Below are positions 1 to 7,502 of a DNA stretch of 64,000 nt, piece by piece; position 1 is the first letter of the stretch, and each line of letters begins with the position of its first letter. Source of the stretch: Noviherbaspirillum aridicola (lineage in GTDB: Bacteria > Pseudomonadota > Gammaproteobacteria > Burkholderiales > Burkholderiaceae_D); NCBI RefSeq assembly GCF_019656455.1, contig NZ_BPMK01000001.1, positions 62,001-126,000 of the forward strand, given 5' to 3'. Made by a program: the position numbers and the translations under genes. The notes under the pieces were generated by a model. That model worked only from the letters and a program-made list of their open reading frames with translations. It did no database searches and was not told where the DNA came from.

Positions 1-392
1 AAGACGATGCCCTTGGGGTTGGTCGCGTTGGTGAGAAAGCCGAGCAGGAAGCGCCTGCGCGGCGCCGGCATCTGCCCCTGGCCCTGGGCCTGAAGGTGGG
101 CCGCCGCCGGCTGCGCGCGCCACTGGCAGAGGCCGAGCCAGATCAGGTACAGCGCGCCCACCGTCTTGACGATGGTGAACAGGGTTTCGGACGCCAGCAG
201 AATCGAGCCGACGCCGGCGCCGGCGATGAACAGCACCAGCAGCAGTCCCGCCTGCAGGCCGAGGATGGTCACGCTCGCCCTGCGCACGCCGTAGGCGAGG
301 CCGTGGGACATCGAGAGCACCGCGCCCGAGCCGGGCGAGATGGCGATCAGGCAGGAGGCGAAAAAGAAAGTGACCCAGGTGGCGAAGCTCAT
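1..392 (-). CDS. LysE/RhtB-family amino-acid exporter (3' end outside window)
   Basis: Inner-membrane exporter of the LysE/RhtB family, which moves amino acids or small metabolites out of the cell. The gene starts at an ATG at 392-390 and runs off the window at base 1, so only about 130 N-terminal residues are visible. They show the hydrophobic first helix ending in ISPGSGAV, a second hydrophobic stretch (residues about 40-60), a third (about 68-82), and the loop FLLGFLTNATNPKG, which matches the family signature before the central helices. A second member of the family lies at 13212-13817. The substrate cannot be told from sequence. Confidence 0.85.
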   Translation of the reverse strand, partial: MSFATWVTFFFASCLIAISPGSGAVLSMSHGLAYGVRRASVTILGLQAGLLLVLFIAGAGVGSILLASETLFTIVKTVGALYLIWLGLCQWRAQPAAAHLQAQGQGQMPAPRRRFLLGFLTNATNPKGIV

Positions 393-994
393 GCTCGGGT
401 GGAAGAATCGAAGGAGCGCGCATCTTATCAAAGGCCGCGCGATCCGGCAGGCCGTGTCCTGCTGCCCGGCGTCATCGTGACCGCCATGCGCAATCGCTTG
501 TTGACCGTGCTCGCCACCTGGCAGCCTCTGCCGGCAAGGCGATGATCGGCGCAGTCGATGCGGTCCGGCCTCGCGGCCATGCACTGGCGCGGCCGTTCCG
601 GGCGCCCGTCGATGTTCCGATCGAAGCGGCCGAAGTCCCTGGCCGTCCGTGCCCGGCGCGCGGCGAAGCAGACCCTGGTTACATGCCGGCGCTCATTGAA
701 TTCCCTCCGCTAAGGCCGGTTGAGACCGCGCAAAGGGGCGCGCACTCCGCTTGAAAAGCCCGGGTGCCCCTTCCATGATGGTGAGGCGAGTTGGCACCCA
801 CTCACATTGGTCAGTGGACGTCAGCCGCGCAGGGCGCGTCGCGGGCATGTCCCCCGGCGCGAAGCAGAGCGCGCGCATTGCAGGTCCTGAAAACTTTCCA
901 TCAACTGTGCGGCCGGTACGGCGTCGTCGCGTCCGTACCGGCGCCCGCGATCCGTCGCGAGGGCGCCGCACGCAACAGACAGAGGACAAGCGAG
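393..994. other. 602-bp intergenic region
   Basis: This gap separates the minus-strand exporter from the plus-strand repeat protein. Open frames exist on both strands, but all have arginine- and proline-rich shadow-type composition, no credible Shine-Dalgarno site and no recognisable domain, so I call no gene. The only clear structure is the pair of adjacent hairpins at 913-966 just before the repeat gene. Its length and position suggest it carries the promoter of the repeat-protein/protease unit, but no good -35/-10 pair stands out. Confidence 0.5.
913..966 (+). promoter_or_regulatory. Two adjacent hairpins in the leader of the repeat-protein gene
   Basis: The first hairpin is a perfect 9-bp inverted repeat, CCGGTACGG at 913-921 with CCGTACCGG at 933-941, closing an 11-nt loop. 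The second pairs GCGCCC (941-946) with GGGCGC (961-966) and GCGA (947-950) with TCGC (955-958), leaving a 2-nt bulge. They end 28 nt before the start codon at 995. There is no T-run, so they are not a typical terminator. They could be an operator or an mRNA-stabilising leader structure; the role is inferred only from position. Confidence 0.35.
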
Positions 995-2560
995 ATGAAC
1001 GACTTCCAGCAGGGATATTCGGGGCTGCCCGGCGCGCAGGCTCAACTCATGCCGCAGGGTTTTTTGGGCGGCCTTCTCGGCGGCCCGGTCGGCGGCCTGA
1101 TCGGCAAGGGGATCGGCGGGCTGTTCGGCAATCCGTCGCTCGGTTCGCAGATCGGGCAGGTGGCCGGCGGCATCGGCGGCTCGTTGCTGCCCTTCGGGAC
1201 TGATCCCGCCAGCGCCTATCTGCAGCAGATCCAGCAGATGCAGCAACAGCAATTCGCGCCGCAGGGAGCCATCGGCGATTTCCTCGGGCAGTTCGGGCAG
1301 CCCATTGGAAATGCCATCGGCGGCGCCTTCGGCAACGCCCAGCTCGGCGGCGCCATCGGCGGCCTCGCGGGACAGCTCGGCAAGCTGCTGCCATTCGGGA
1401 CCGATCCGATGGCGGCCTACGGACAGCAGCAGGATTTTTCACCGCAAAACATCATGGGCATTCCGCCGCACATTCGCGACCGCATCCTCAGCACGCTGCC
1501 CCGCTTTCCGGGCACGGGCTGGCCGCCGGGCGGACTGCCCATGACCGGGCTGCCCAACATCCAGAAGCTGCTGCCGTTCGGGGTCGATCCGATGATGGCG
1601 GCGGCCTATGAACAGCAACTTCAGCAACAGCAGCAGCAACTCGCGCCGCAGGGCTTCTTCGGCAATCTGCTCGGCAGCGTGGGACGACCGCTGGGGGGAT
1701 TGATCGGCGGCGCGCTGGGCAATCAGCAGCTCGGCAATACCATCGGCGGCGTGGCCGGGCAGCTCGGCAAGCTGCTGCCGTTCGGCGTCGATCCGATGAC
1801 GGCGGCGGCCTATGAACAGCAGCTTCAGCAGCTCCAGCAACAGCAGCAGCAACTCGCGCCGCAGGGCTTCTTCGGCAATCTGCTCGGCAGCGTGGGCCGT
1901 CCGCTGGGCGGACTGATCGGCGGTGCCTTCGGCAACCAACAGCTGGGCAATACCATCGGCGGCATGGCCGGACAGCTCGGCAAGCTGCTGCCGTTCGGCG
2001 TCGATCCGATGACGGCGGCGGCCTATGAACAGCAGCTTCAGCAGCTCCAGCAACAGCAGCAGCAACTCGCGCCGCAGGGCTTCTTCAGCAATCTGCTCGG
2101 CAGCGTGGGCCGTCCGCTCGGTGGACTGATCGGCGGTGCCTTCGGCAACCAACAGCTCGGCAATACCATCGGCGGCGTGGCCGGGCAGCTCGGCAAGCTG
2201 CTGCCGTTCGGCGTCGATCCGATGACGGCGGCGGCCTATGAACAGCAGCTTCAGCAGCAACTTCAGCAACAGCAGCAGCAACTCGCGCCGCAGGGCTTCT
2301 TCGGCAATCTGCTCGGCAGCGTGGGCCGTCCGCTGGGTGGACTGATCGGCGGTGCCTTCGGCAATCAGCAACTGGGCGGCACGATCGGCGGCCTGGCGGG
2401 ACAGCTGGGCAAGATGCTGCCGTTCGGCGCGGACCCCTGGAGCCAGCAATACGCGGGCTACGCCGGCCAGCCGCAGGGCGGGCAGGTGATGGCCGGGCCG
2501 TTCGGAGCGGGCCAGCAACAGGGAGGAGGGCTCGGCATGCAGCAGCCGACCATCCACTGA
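995..2560 (+). CDS. Gln/Gly-rich seven-unit repeat protein upstream of a subtilisin-like protease
   Basis: I do not recognise the family. The 521-residue product has seven units, each built as PQG...GGLIGG...GQLGK.LPFG.DP followed by a Gln-rich linker. Units 1-3 are diverged (unit 3 keeps little beyond LPFGVDP). Units 4-7 are almost identical, about 71 residues each, with linkers such as QQLQQLQQQQQQLAPQG. Each unit has closely spaced glycines (GxxxG type, glycine-zipper like) flanked by small hydrophobic residues, a pattern of membrane-active or self-associating peptides. There is no signal peptide. The ATG at 995 follows a GAGGACAAG site. A terminator follows at 2580-2610. The next two genes encode a propeptide-like protein and an S8 protease, so this protein is a plausible protease substrate or partner (inference). 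Confidence 0.75.
   Translation: MNDFQQGYSGLPGAQAQLMPQGFLGGLLGGPVGGLIGKGIGGLFGNPSLGSQIGQVAGGIGGSLLPFGTDPASAYLQQIQQMQQQQFAPQGAIGDFLGQFGQPIGNAIGGAFGNAQLGGAIGGLAGQLGKLLPFGTDPMAAYGQQQDFSPQNIMGIPPHIRDRILSTLPRFPGTGWPPGGLPMTGLPNIQKLLPFGVDPMMAAAYEQQLQQQQQQLAPQGFFGNLLGSVGRPLGGLIGGALGNQQLGNTIGGVAGQLGKLLPFGVDPMTAAAYEQQLQQLQQQQQQLAPQGFFGNLLGSVGRPLGGLIGGAFGNQQLGNTIGGMAGQLGKLLPFGVDPMTAAAYEQQLQQLQQQQQQLAPQGFFSNLLGSVGRPLGGLIGGAFGNQQLGNTIGGVAGQLGKLLPFGVDPMTAAAYEQQLQQQLQQQQQQLAPQGFFGNLLGSVGRPLGGLIGGAFGNQQLGGTIGGLAGQLGKMLPFGADPWSQQYAGYAGQPQGGQVMAGPFGAGQQQGGGLGMQQPTIH
1568..2414 (+). repeat. Tandem coding repeat, four units of 204-216 bp
   Basis: Measured from one LPFG-coding point to the next, the units start at 1568, 1772, 1985 and 2198 and end at 2414, giving lengths of 204, 213, 213 and 216 bp. 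The copies are nearly identical at DNA level; length differences are multiples of three in the CAG-rich linker, so the frame is kept. Two or three older, diverged units lie upstream (anchors at 1184 and 1385). Near-identity suggests recent expansion or gene conversion, so copy number may vary between strains and may be miscounted in short-read assemblies. Confidence 0.85.
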
Positions 2561-2579
2561 TAACGGCTGCGCATGCATC

Positions 2580-2610
2580 GGGCCGCTCCGCCTCGCGGGG
2601 CGGCCTTTTC
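2580..2610 (+). terminator. Rho-independent terminator after the repeat gene
   Basis: GGCCGCTCCG (2581-2590) pairs with CGGGGCGGCC (2596-2605), with one G-U pair and a 5-nt loop, followed by TTTT (2606-2609). It sits between the repeat-protein stop codon and the Shine-Dalgarno site of the next gene, so it would reduce, not necessarily abolish, read-through into the propeptide-like and protease genes and set different expression levels for them. Confidence 0.65.
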
Positions 2611-2625
2611 AGCGAGGAGGCGAAC

Positions 2626-2886
2626 ATGCATACGACATCACCCGCTTACGGCACCCGCTACATCATCCGTGCGCGGGAGGCCGGCCTGCTGACCGCACTG
2701 CTCGGCCGTCTGCAGGCCGACCCGTCGATCCAGCTGCTAGACGTGATCGGCCCGGCCGGCGCGCCCCATACCGCCGTGGTCGGCCTGAGTCCGGAGATGG
2801 CCGCCGCGCTCGAGATGCAGTTTCGCGCTTCCAATCAATTCACGATAGAACCCGACCGCCCGCTGTCGCTCTTCGGCGGCACATGA
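2626..2886 (+). CDS. Stand-alone subtilase-propeptide-like (inhibitor I9-like) small protein
   Basis: This 86-residue protein has no signal peptide and aligns end to end with residues about 51-144 of the protease encoded immediately downstream: YIIRAR matches FLIAAR, LQADPSIQLLDVIGP matches LRASPDIEVVDTVGP, and FTIEPDRPLSL matches LIVERDQSLAL. Subtilase propeptides fold the enzyme and inhibit it; free-standing homologues act as inhibitors or chaperones. I infer that role here. The ATG at 2626 follows a strong GCGAGGAGG site, and the gene ends 30 bp before the protease start, so the two are surely co-transcribed. The alignment was made by eye. Confidence 0.7.
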   Translation: MHTTSPAYGTRYIIRAREAGLLTALLGRLQADPSIQLLDVIGPAGAPHTAVVGLSPEMAAALEMQFRASNQFTIEPDRPLSLFGGT

Positions 2887-2916
2887 GGCAGGGTAAACCC
2901 AGACCAGAGGTGGAAC

Positions 2917-4929
2917 ATGCCTAAGACGACAGAGATCAATCAGCCGGGCGACGGCCAGTTGCCGGGCAAGCCGGATGAGCCGCGCGCGGCATCGGCGCCG
3001 GAGGTGAGCACCGCCGGCGTGAAACCCGCGCGCGCGGGAACGGCCGGCGGCCACAACATCGCGGAACGCAAGGGCCAGTTCCTGATCGCCGCGCGCCGGC
3101 CGCAGGGCTTGCAGCCGATGGGCTTCCAGCCCCTGCAGATCGCGATGGTGGAGCAGACGCTGCGCGCCAGTCCCGACATCGAGGTGGTCGACACCGTCGG
3201 CCCGAAGAGCATCGTCGGCATGCTCGCGGACGGCATGAACGACGAGCCGACGGTGCTGGTGGCGCGCATGACCGAGCAGAAGGCGGGCATGCTGCATCAG
3301 CAGGCGCAGGGCCGGCTGATCGTCGAGCGCGACCAGTCGCTGGCGCTGCAGGACGCCTCCGACCTGCAGCCGATGATGGTGTCGGCCGCCGCGCCCAACG
3401 CGGGACCCGTGCTCAACGCCGCCATCATCGTCGTCGGCGGCAAGGACCGCACGCCGGTCAAGGATGCGGAAGTCTTCCTGTTCGGCAGCATGGTGCCCAC
3501 GCGCGGCGTGACCGACGAACGCGGCATGGTGACGCTCACGCTCTACGGCGAAACGCCGCAGTCCATACGCAGTCTGTACGTGAAACCGCGGTCCGATTAC
3601 TGGAGCTTCTATCAGCCGCAGCCCGACATCGCGCCGGACGAAGCCAACATCGTCGGCCTGCGCCCGCTGTCGGACTGGCCGTCGCTCGCCAATTTCCCGC
3701 AGCAGCAGAGCATGGGCTGGGGGCAGCGCCTGATGCGGCTGGACCAGCTCCCCGGCAATTACCGCGGACAGGGCGTGCGCATCGCCATCATCGATTCCGG
3801 CGCCGCCACCACGCACGACGACCTGCGCAAGATCCAGTCCGGATTCGACGTGGTCAACAAAAAGCAGTCGCCGGACACCTGGAATGAAGACAGCATCGCG
3901 CATGGCTCGCACTGCGCCGGCATCATCTGCGGCGACGACAACGCCTACGGCGTGCGCGGCTTCGCGCCGGATGCGGAAGTCCATGTCTGCAAGCTGTTCC
4001 CCGGCGGCCAGGTCAGCCAGCTCATCGATGCGCTGGAATACTGCATCGAAAAGCAGGTGGATGTGGTCAACATGAGCCTCGGCGGCGCCGAATACTCGGA
4101 GGCGCTCGAACAGCAGATACAGCGCGCGCGCCGCGCCGGCGTCGCCTGCATCGTCGCCGCCGGCAATTCCGGCGGACGGGTGCAGTACCCGGGCTCCTCG
4201 CCCAATGTGCTGGCAGTGGCGGCCGTGGGACACGCGGCGGAATTCCCGCCCGACAGCTATCACACCCAGACGCTGACGCAGATGATGGACGGCAGCGGCC
4301 TGTTCGCGGCGCGCTTCTCCTGTTTCGGGCCGGAGATCGGGGTCTGCGCCCCCGGGGTGGCGATCACGTCCAGTGTTCCGCCGAACAATTTCGCCGCCTG
4401 GGACGGCACGTCGATGGCGGCGCCGCATGTCACCGGGGTGGCGGCCCTGGTGCTGGCGCATCATCCCGAGTTTCAGACGACGTACAAGACGCGCAGCCCG
4501 GAGCGGGTCGAGCGTCTGTTCCAGATCCTGAAGATGAGCTCCCGGCGGATCAATCTCGGCGACCCGTCCCGCACCGGCTTCGGCGTGCCCGACGTACTGG
4601 TGGCGGTCGGGCTGCAGACGCCCGCGGGCGCCGCGACCGGGGCCGCGGTCAGGCCGGTGCAGGGCGTGCCGCAGGCGGTGATGCAGCCGATGATGGCGGG
4701 TCCGTACTACGAGCAGCCACAACTGCAGCCGCAGGCCTGGCTCGGCATGCCATGGGGGCCGCAGCAGAGCGCGCTGTCGCTCAGTGCGCTCGGCGGCTTC
4801 GAGTCGCCCTATGCCGCCTGGAGCGTCTATGGAAGGCCGCAGTCCGGGCTGGGCGTCATGGGCGGGCTGGCGCCGCAGGGCATGGGCTTCGGCATGGCGC
4901 GGTCCGGCTTCGGCATGCAGGGCTGGTGA
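2917..4929 (+). CDS. Subtilisin-like (S8) serine protease with propeptide-like and C-terminal Gln/Gly/Met-rich domains
   Basis: A 670-residue S8-family endopeptidase. Residues 1-50 are disordered; 51-145 form the propeptide-like domain shared with the preceding small protein; about 165-235 look like a beta-sandwich with carboxypeptidase-regulatory-like character (VKDAEVFLFG...TDERGMVTLTLYG); about 280-560 are the catalytic domain. The triad is visible: Asp293 in IAIIDSG, His329 in HGSHCAG, Ser499 in GTSMAAPH, with oxyanion Asn417 in AAGNSGG. The tail (about 575-670) is rich in Gln, Gly and Met and carries LAPQG at 651-655, the motif found in every late unit of the upstream repeat protein. No signal peptide is visible, unusual for a subtilase. 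The ATG at 2917 has an AGAGG site. Confidence 0.92.
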   Translation: MPKTTEINQPGDGQLPGKPDEPRAASAPEVSTAGVKPARAGTAGGHNIAERKGQFLIAARRPQGLQPMGFQPLQIAMVEQTLRASPDIEVVDTVGPKSIVGMLADGMNDEPTVLVARMTEQKAGMLHQQAQGRLIVERDQSLALQDASDLQPMMVSAAAPNAGPVLNAAIIVVGGKDRTPVKDAEVFLFGSMVPTRGVTDERGMVTLTLYGETPQSIRSLYVKPRSDYWSFYQPQPDIAPDEANIVGLRPLSDWPSLANFPQQQSMGWGQRLMRLDQLPGNYRGQGVRIAIIDSGAATTHDDLRKIQSGFDVVNKKQSPDTWNEDSIAHGSHCAGIICGDDNAYGVRGFAPDAEVHVCKLFPGGQVSQLIDALEYCIEKQVDVVNMSLGGAEYSEALEQQIQRARRAGVACIVAAGNSGGRVQYPGSSPNVLAVAAVGHAAEFPPDSYHTQTLTQMMDGSGLFAARFSCFGPEIGVCAPGVAITSSVPPNNFAAWDGTSMAAPHVTGVAALVLAHHPEFQTTYKTRSPERVERLFQILKMSSRRINLGDPSRTGFGVPDVLVAVGLQTPAGAATGAAVRPVQGVPQAVMQPMMAGPYYEQPQLQPQAWLGMPWGPQQSALSLSALGGFESPYAAWSVYGRPQSGLGVMGGLAPQGMGFGMARSGFGMQGW

Positions 4930-5085
4930 TCAGCAGCTGAAGAAATCGCTGCTGTCGTCCGCTTCTTCGTCGGCGGGCGGCGGCGTCGGCCGCTTCGGCG
5001 CATCGAGGTCGGCGCCGGCCTTGCGGGCCGCCTCGATCAGTTTCATCCCCAGCATCCTGCGCACGGCGTCGTCATCGTTTTCCAT
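4930..5085 (-). CDS. Small acidic hypothetical protein
   Basis: A 51-residue protein of unknown function, convergent with and directly abutting the protease gene. I chose the ATG at 5085 because it follows a GGAGAA site and gives a protein starting MENDDDAVRRML; longer frames upstream add an implausible N-terminus. It has an amphipathic Lys/Arg/Ala-rich helix (residues about 8-26), a Pro-rich linker (APKRPTPPP) and a strongly acidic Ser/Asp tail ending DDSSDFFSC. No domain is recognisable. It does not resemble the protease or repeat protein. Confidence 0.55.
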   Translation of the reverse strand: MENDDDAVRRMLGMKLIEAARKAGADLDAPKRPTPPPADEEADDSSDFFSC

Positions 5086-5206
5086 GGCGGTTCTCCGATG
5101 TGACCAGGCATATCTGAGTGGGATTTCAGCCGTGTCCGGTTCGCACGGACCTTTTCCGATATCAGGCTGTCTACGCTGACCTGACCGAAACGAGAGGAGC
5201 AACATC

Positions 5207-5392
5207 GTGCAAACCGACAAAGGCTACAACCCCGAACAAAAACGCAACGTGACCGAGGCCGACGTGAAATCGGTCGACGGCAAGTCCGGCCAGAGCCTCA
5301 AGAGCAGCCACAACGACAAGAGCCACGAGAAGGCCGGCGGCGACACCGGCGCCGGCGGCGGCAAGAAGCAGGAACGGCACCAGGATCACTGA
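5207..5392 (+). CDS. Small hydrophilic hypothetical protein
   Basis: A 61-residue, highly charged, Gly/Lys/Ser-rich protein without hydrophobic segments, probably intrinsically disordered. It starts at a GTG (5207) 9 bases after GAGAGGAG, a strong ribosome site that supports this start. Composition (KSSHNDKSHEKAGGD, then GAGGGKKQERHQDH) recalls small stress-related hydrophilic proteins, but I cannot assign a family. It lies between two minus-strand genes and so has its own promoter. Confidence 0.55.
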   Translation: MQTDKGYNPEQKRNVTEADVKSVDGKSGQSLKSSHNDKSHEKAGGDTGAGGGKKQERHQDH

Positions 5393-5406
5393 GCCGTCCC
5401 TGACGC

Positions 5407-5943
5407 TCACCGGCGGCTGAGGAGCATGTCGCGCTCGGCCACCATGCGGCGCAGGAAGTCTTCCGCCTGCGCCACCTGTTCCGCGAGACGGCGCTGGCGG
5501 TCGGCATAGGCTTCGTTGAGCCGCGACCCGCCGTGCAGATTGCCGGTCCGCTCCCCCGGCAGCGGCTCGGCGCCGATGCGCTGCTTTCTTCTCGCATCTT
5601 CCAGCAGCATTTCAGCCCGTATCACATCGGCTTCCGCATCGGCGGAGGACTTCATGCGTCCCGGCGGCGGAATGCGGGTCAGCCGGTCTATCGGGGTGCT
5701 TTCCACGCGCGGCGGGGCGGCGACGCGATCCGGAGGCTGCGTGCTCCAGAGGTTGCCCTTCTGCGGCGGCAGGACGGCGATCTTTTCATCGAGCTTCGCT
5801 CCCTGCTGCAATTTGTCCGAATACAGCACGCGGCCGTCGCGCGTGATCTGCCGGTAGACGGTGGCGCTGTCGTGCGCGAGGGCGGGAGGCGACAGGAGAG
5901 GGATATGGGCGGCAAGCAGGGCCGCGGACACGATAGGCTTCAT
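5407..5943 (-). CDS. DUF4124-type periplasmic protein
   Basis: A 178-residue exported protein. Residues 1-23 form a signal peptide ending PPALAHD. The segment VYRQITRDGRVLYSDK (about residues 29-44) is the DUF4124 signature, a small beta domain common in betaproteobacterial envelope proteins of unknown function. The remainder is helical with Arg- and Gln-rich stretches (ADRQRRLAEQVAQAEDFLRR) that could form a coiled coil. The start ATG at 5943 follows an AAAGGAG site in the upstream sequence. No enzymatic motif is visible. Confidence 0.8.
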   Translation of the reverse strand: MKPIVSAALLAAHIPLLSPPALAHDSATVYRQITRDGRVLYSDKLQQGAKLDEKIAVLPPQKGNLWSTQPPDRVAAPPRVESTPIDRLTRIPPPGRMKSSADAEADVIRAEMLLEDARRKQRIGAEPLPGERTGNLHGGSRLNEAYADRQRRLAEQVAQAEDFLRRMVAERDMLLSRR

Positions 5944-6025
5944 GGAGGACTCCTTTGCTTCAACTTAGCATGGAGCCCCCGCGCTTCACTGACAATCAGC
6001 AAGCGCGGCCATCGCGCCGCTTGCG

Positions 6026-6205
6026 TCAGCTCCGCTTGTTGCGCGCGACCTGCCGGAGCAATTCTTCGGTGAATTCCACGATTGACATCTGGCGCTGCTG
6101 AGCCGCGCCGGCCTGGGCGGTGGCGGGCGGTGTCGTCGCGATACGGTCCAGCAGGGTGGAAACGACGCGCGCGGCGTCGGAGTCGTTGAAGTCCTGATTA
6201 CGCAT
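6026..6205 (-). CDS. Small hypothetical protein (59 aa)
   Basis: A 59-residue protein beginning MRNQDFNDSDAARVVSTLLD and ending LLRQVARNKRS. The ATG at 6205 has an excellent TTGGAGG site 5 bases upstream. The sequence predicts two amphipathic helices separated by an Ala/Pro/Gln linker (TTPPATAQAGAAQQRQ); it has no Cys and no membrane segment. It lies between the DUF4124 gene and the PRC-barrel gene on the same strand, with gaps of roughly 80 and 110 bases, and could be co-transcribed. Function unknown. Confidence 0.6.
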   Translation of the reverse strand: MRNQDFNDSDAARVVSTLLDRIATTPPATAQAGAAQQRQMSIVEFTEELLRQVARNKRS

Positions 6206-6315
6206 GAAACCTCCAAAGAAGGTTTAGTCGCCGCCCGGCAACTTTTGTTCCTCGTGGAAACAAAATGTTTGCCGGACGTCCTCCCTTGTCGGATTGAACA
6301 TGATGCGCGGCGGCC

Positions 6316-7236
6316 TCAGCGCGAAGCGCCGCTGGAGGTCTCGCGCCCGGTCTGGGTCGCGCCCGGATTGCTCTTCACCTGCGACTGCAGGCGGGCCAGG
6401 TCGCTGTCGATCTGCTTGCGCGCATCGGCCGAGTTGACGTCGGGCCAGCCCGCGTCCGCCAGGCCGCGTGCCTTTTCGATCAGCGGACGGTCGATGTTGA
6501 GCAGCAGGTCGAGGTCGGGACGCTGCGGAAAGGAGATCGCCTTCAGCGGCAGCGCCACCAGCTTGTCCTTCGGGTTGAGCGCATTGTTCACTTCCAGCAC
6601 CGCATAGGTGCGCCCGGTGCCGAAGTTGACCACCAGGTCCTCGATCTCGCCTGCGCTGTGCGCGGCCCGGTCGTTGACGTCCTTGCCGATCAGCTGCTCG
6701 GCCGACATCAGCCGCGCGCCCGACGGCGTGTAGCGGCCGCGTTCTTCCTTGAAGAAGTAGCGGTCGACGGCGCCCCGGTAGGTTTCCTCGCTGAAGTTGG
6801 GCCGCTTGTCCGGCTCGAAGCCCGGCGCTTTCTCCAGTTCTTCCTTGCTCACCCGCAGGACGAGCGGGTCGCGCTCGCGTTGCCCGGGCTGCAGGCGTTC
6901 GGACGGAATCGCAAACTGCTTGTCGCCCAGGCTGAGCAGGCCGCCCGCGGACATGAGCACATAGCTCACGCGCTGGTTGTCGATGTCGATGACCAGGTCT
7001 TCGATGTCGCCGAGCGTCTCGCCCGCGGCATTCTTGACCTCCTTGCCGATGACTTCGCTGGCGCGCATGTCGCGCCCGCCGCCGGGCACGTTCATGCGGG
7101 TCGCGGCCTGGGCGTCGACCGCGGGATTGCCCGTGTTGGGCGACGCCTGCTGTGCCAGCACCGGAAAGGCGGCCGCGATCAGCAGCGGCGCGATCAAAAT
7201 CAGGGGCAGATTTTTCTTGATGGAAGTCGACTGCAT
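6316..7236 (-). CDS. Exported protein with two PRC-barrel domains
   Basis: A 306-residue protein with a signal peptide (KNLPLILIAPLLIAAAFPVLAQ, cleavage near residue 29) and two PRC-barrel-like domains, one at about residues 58-130 (SEVIGKEVKNAAGETLGDI, then YVLMSAGG and FAIPSERL) and one at about 180-250 (EQLIGKDVND, GEIEDLVV, LVALPLKAI). PRC-barrels are beta-barrel modules in rRNA maturation, photosynthetic reaction centres and many stress proteins; exported pairs like this occur widely in Burkholderiales without a proven function. The C-terminal 60 residues are helical and hydrophilic. The upstream sequence has an AGGAGGGTC site before the start. Confidence 0.85.
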   Translation of the reverse strand: MQSTSIKKNLPLILIAPLLIAAAFPVLAQQASPNTGNPAVDAQAATRMNVPGGGRDMRASEVIGKEVKNAAGETLGDIEDLVIDIDNQRVSYVLMSAGGLLSLGDKQFAIPSERLQPGQRERDPLVLRVSKEELEKAPGFEPDKRPNFSEETYRGAVDRYFFKEERGRYTPSGARLMSAEQLIGKDVNDRAAHSAGEIEDLVVNFGTGRTYAVLEVNNALNPKDKLVALPLKAISFPQRPDLDLLLNIDRPLIEKARGLADAGWPDVNSADARKQIDSDLARLQSQVKSNPGATQTGRETSSGASR

Positions 7237-7449
7237 GTTCAGACCCTCCTGTTATTGCTGATGCACCCCCTGCTGCAAATTCCGCGCCCACCTGCGGCCT
7301 GCGCGGCCACAATGCCGGGCGGCTTGCCCGCGCCATAATGAAAGATTCGCCTCGCCGGCGCGGCGCATGCAAAAGCTGCTCGCGCCGGTAGTTCTTTACC
7401 AAGCGGCAGCGGCGGCGGAAATGGTCGCGGCGCAATAACACGCTTCTTG

Positions 7450-7455
7450 TAGAAT
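7450..7455 (+). promoter_or_regulatory. Candidate -10 element for the VanY-type peptidase gene
   Basis: TAGAAT at 7450-7455, within CTTGTAGAATGACGC, lies 48 bases before the ATG at 7503. It resembles the sigma-70 -10 box with an upstream TG (extended -10). A matching -35 is not clear. The intergenic stretch 7237-7502 between this gene and the divergent PRC-barrel gene holds nothing else I can name. Confidence 0.35.
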
Positions 7456-7502
7456 GACGCGCTTCCGTTCCCGTCTTGCCGCACCCGGCTTTCATTTTCA
7501 CC

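Noticed and set aside
1439-2578. Long antisense open frame (379 codons) opposite the repeat gene, rich in Leu, His and Arg
   Set aside because: Mirror of the repeat structure of the real gene; no ribosome site; composition of a GC-rich shadow frame.
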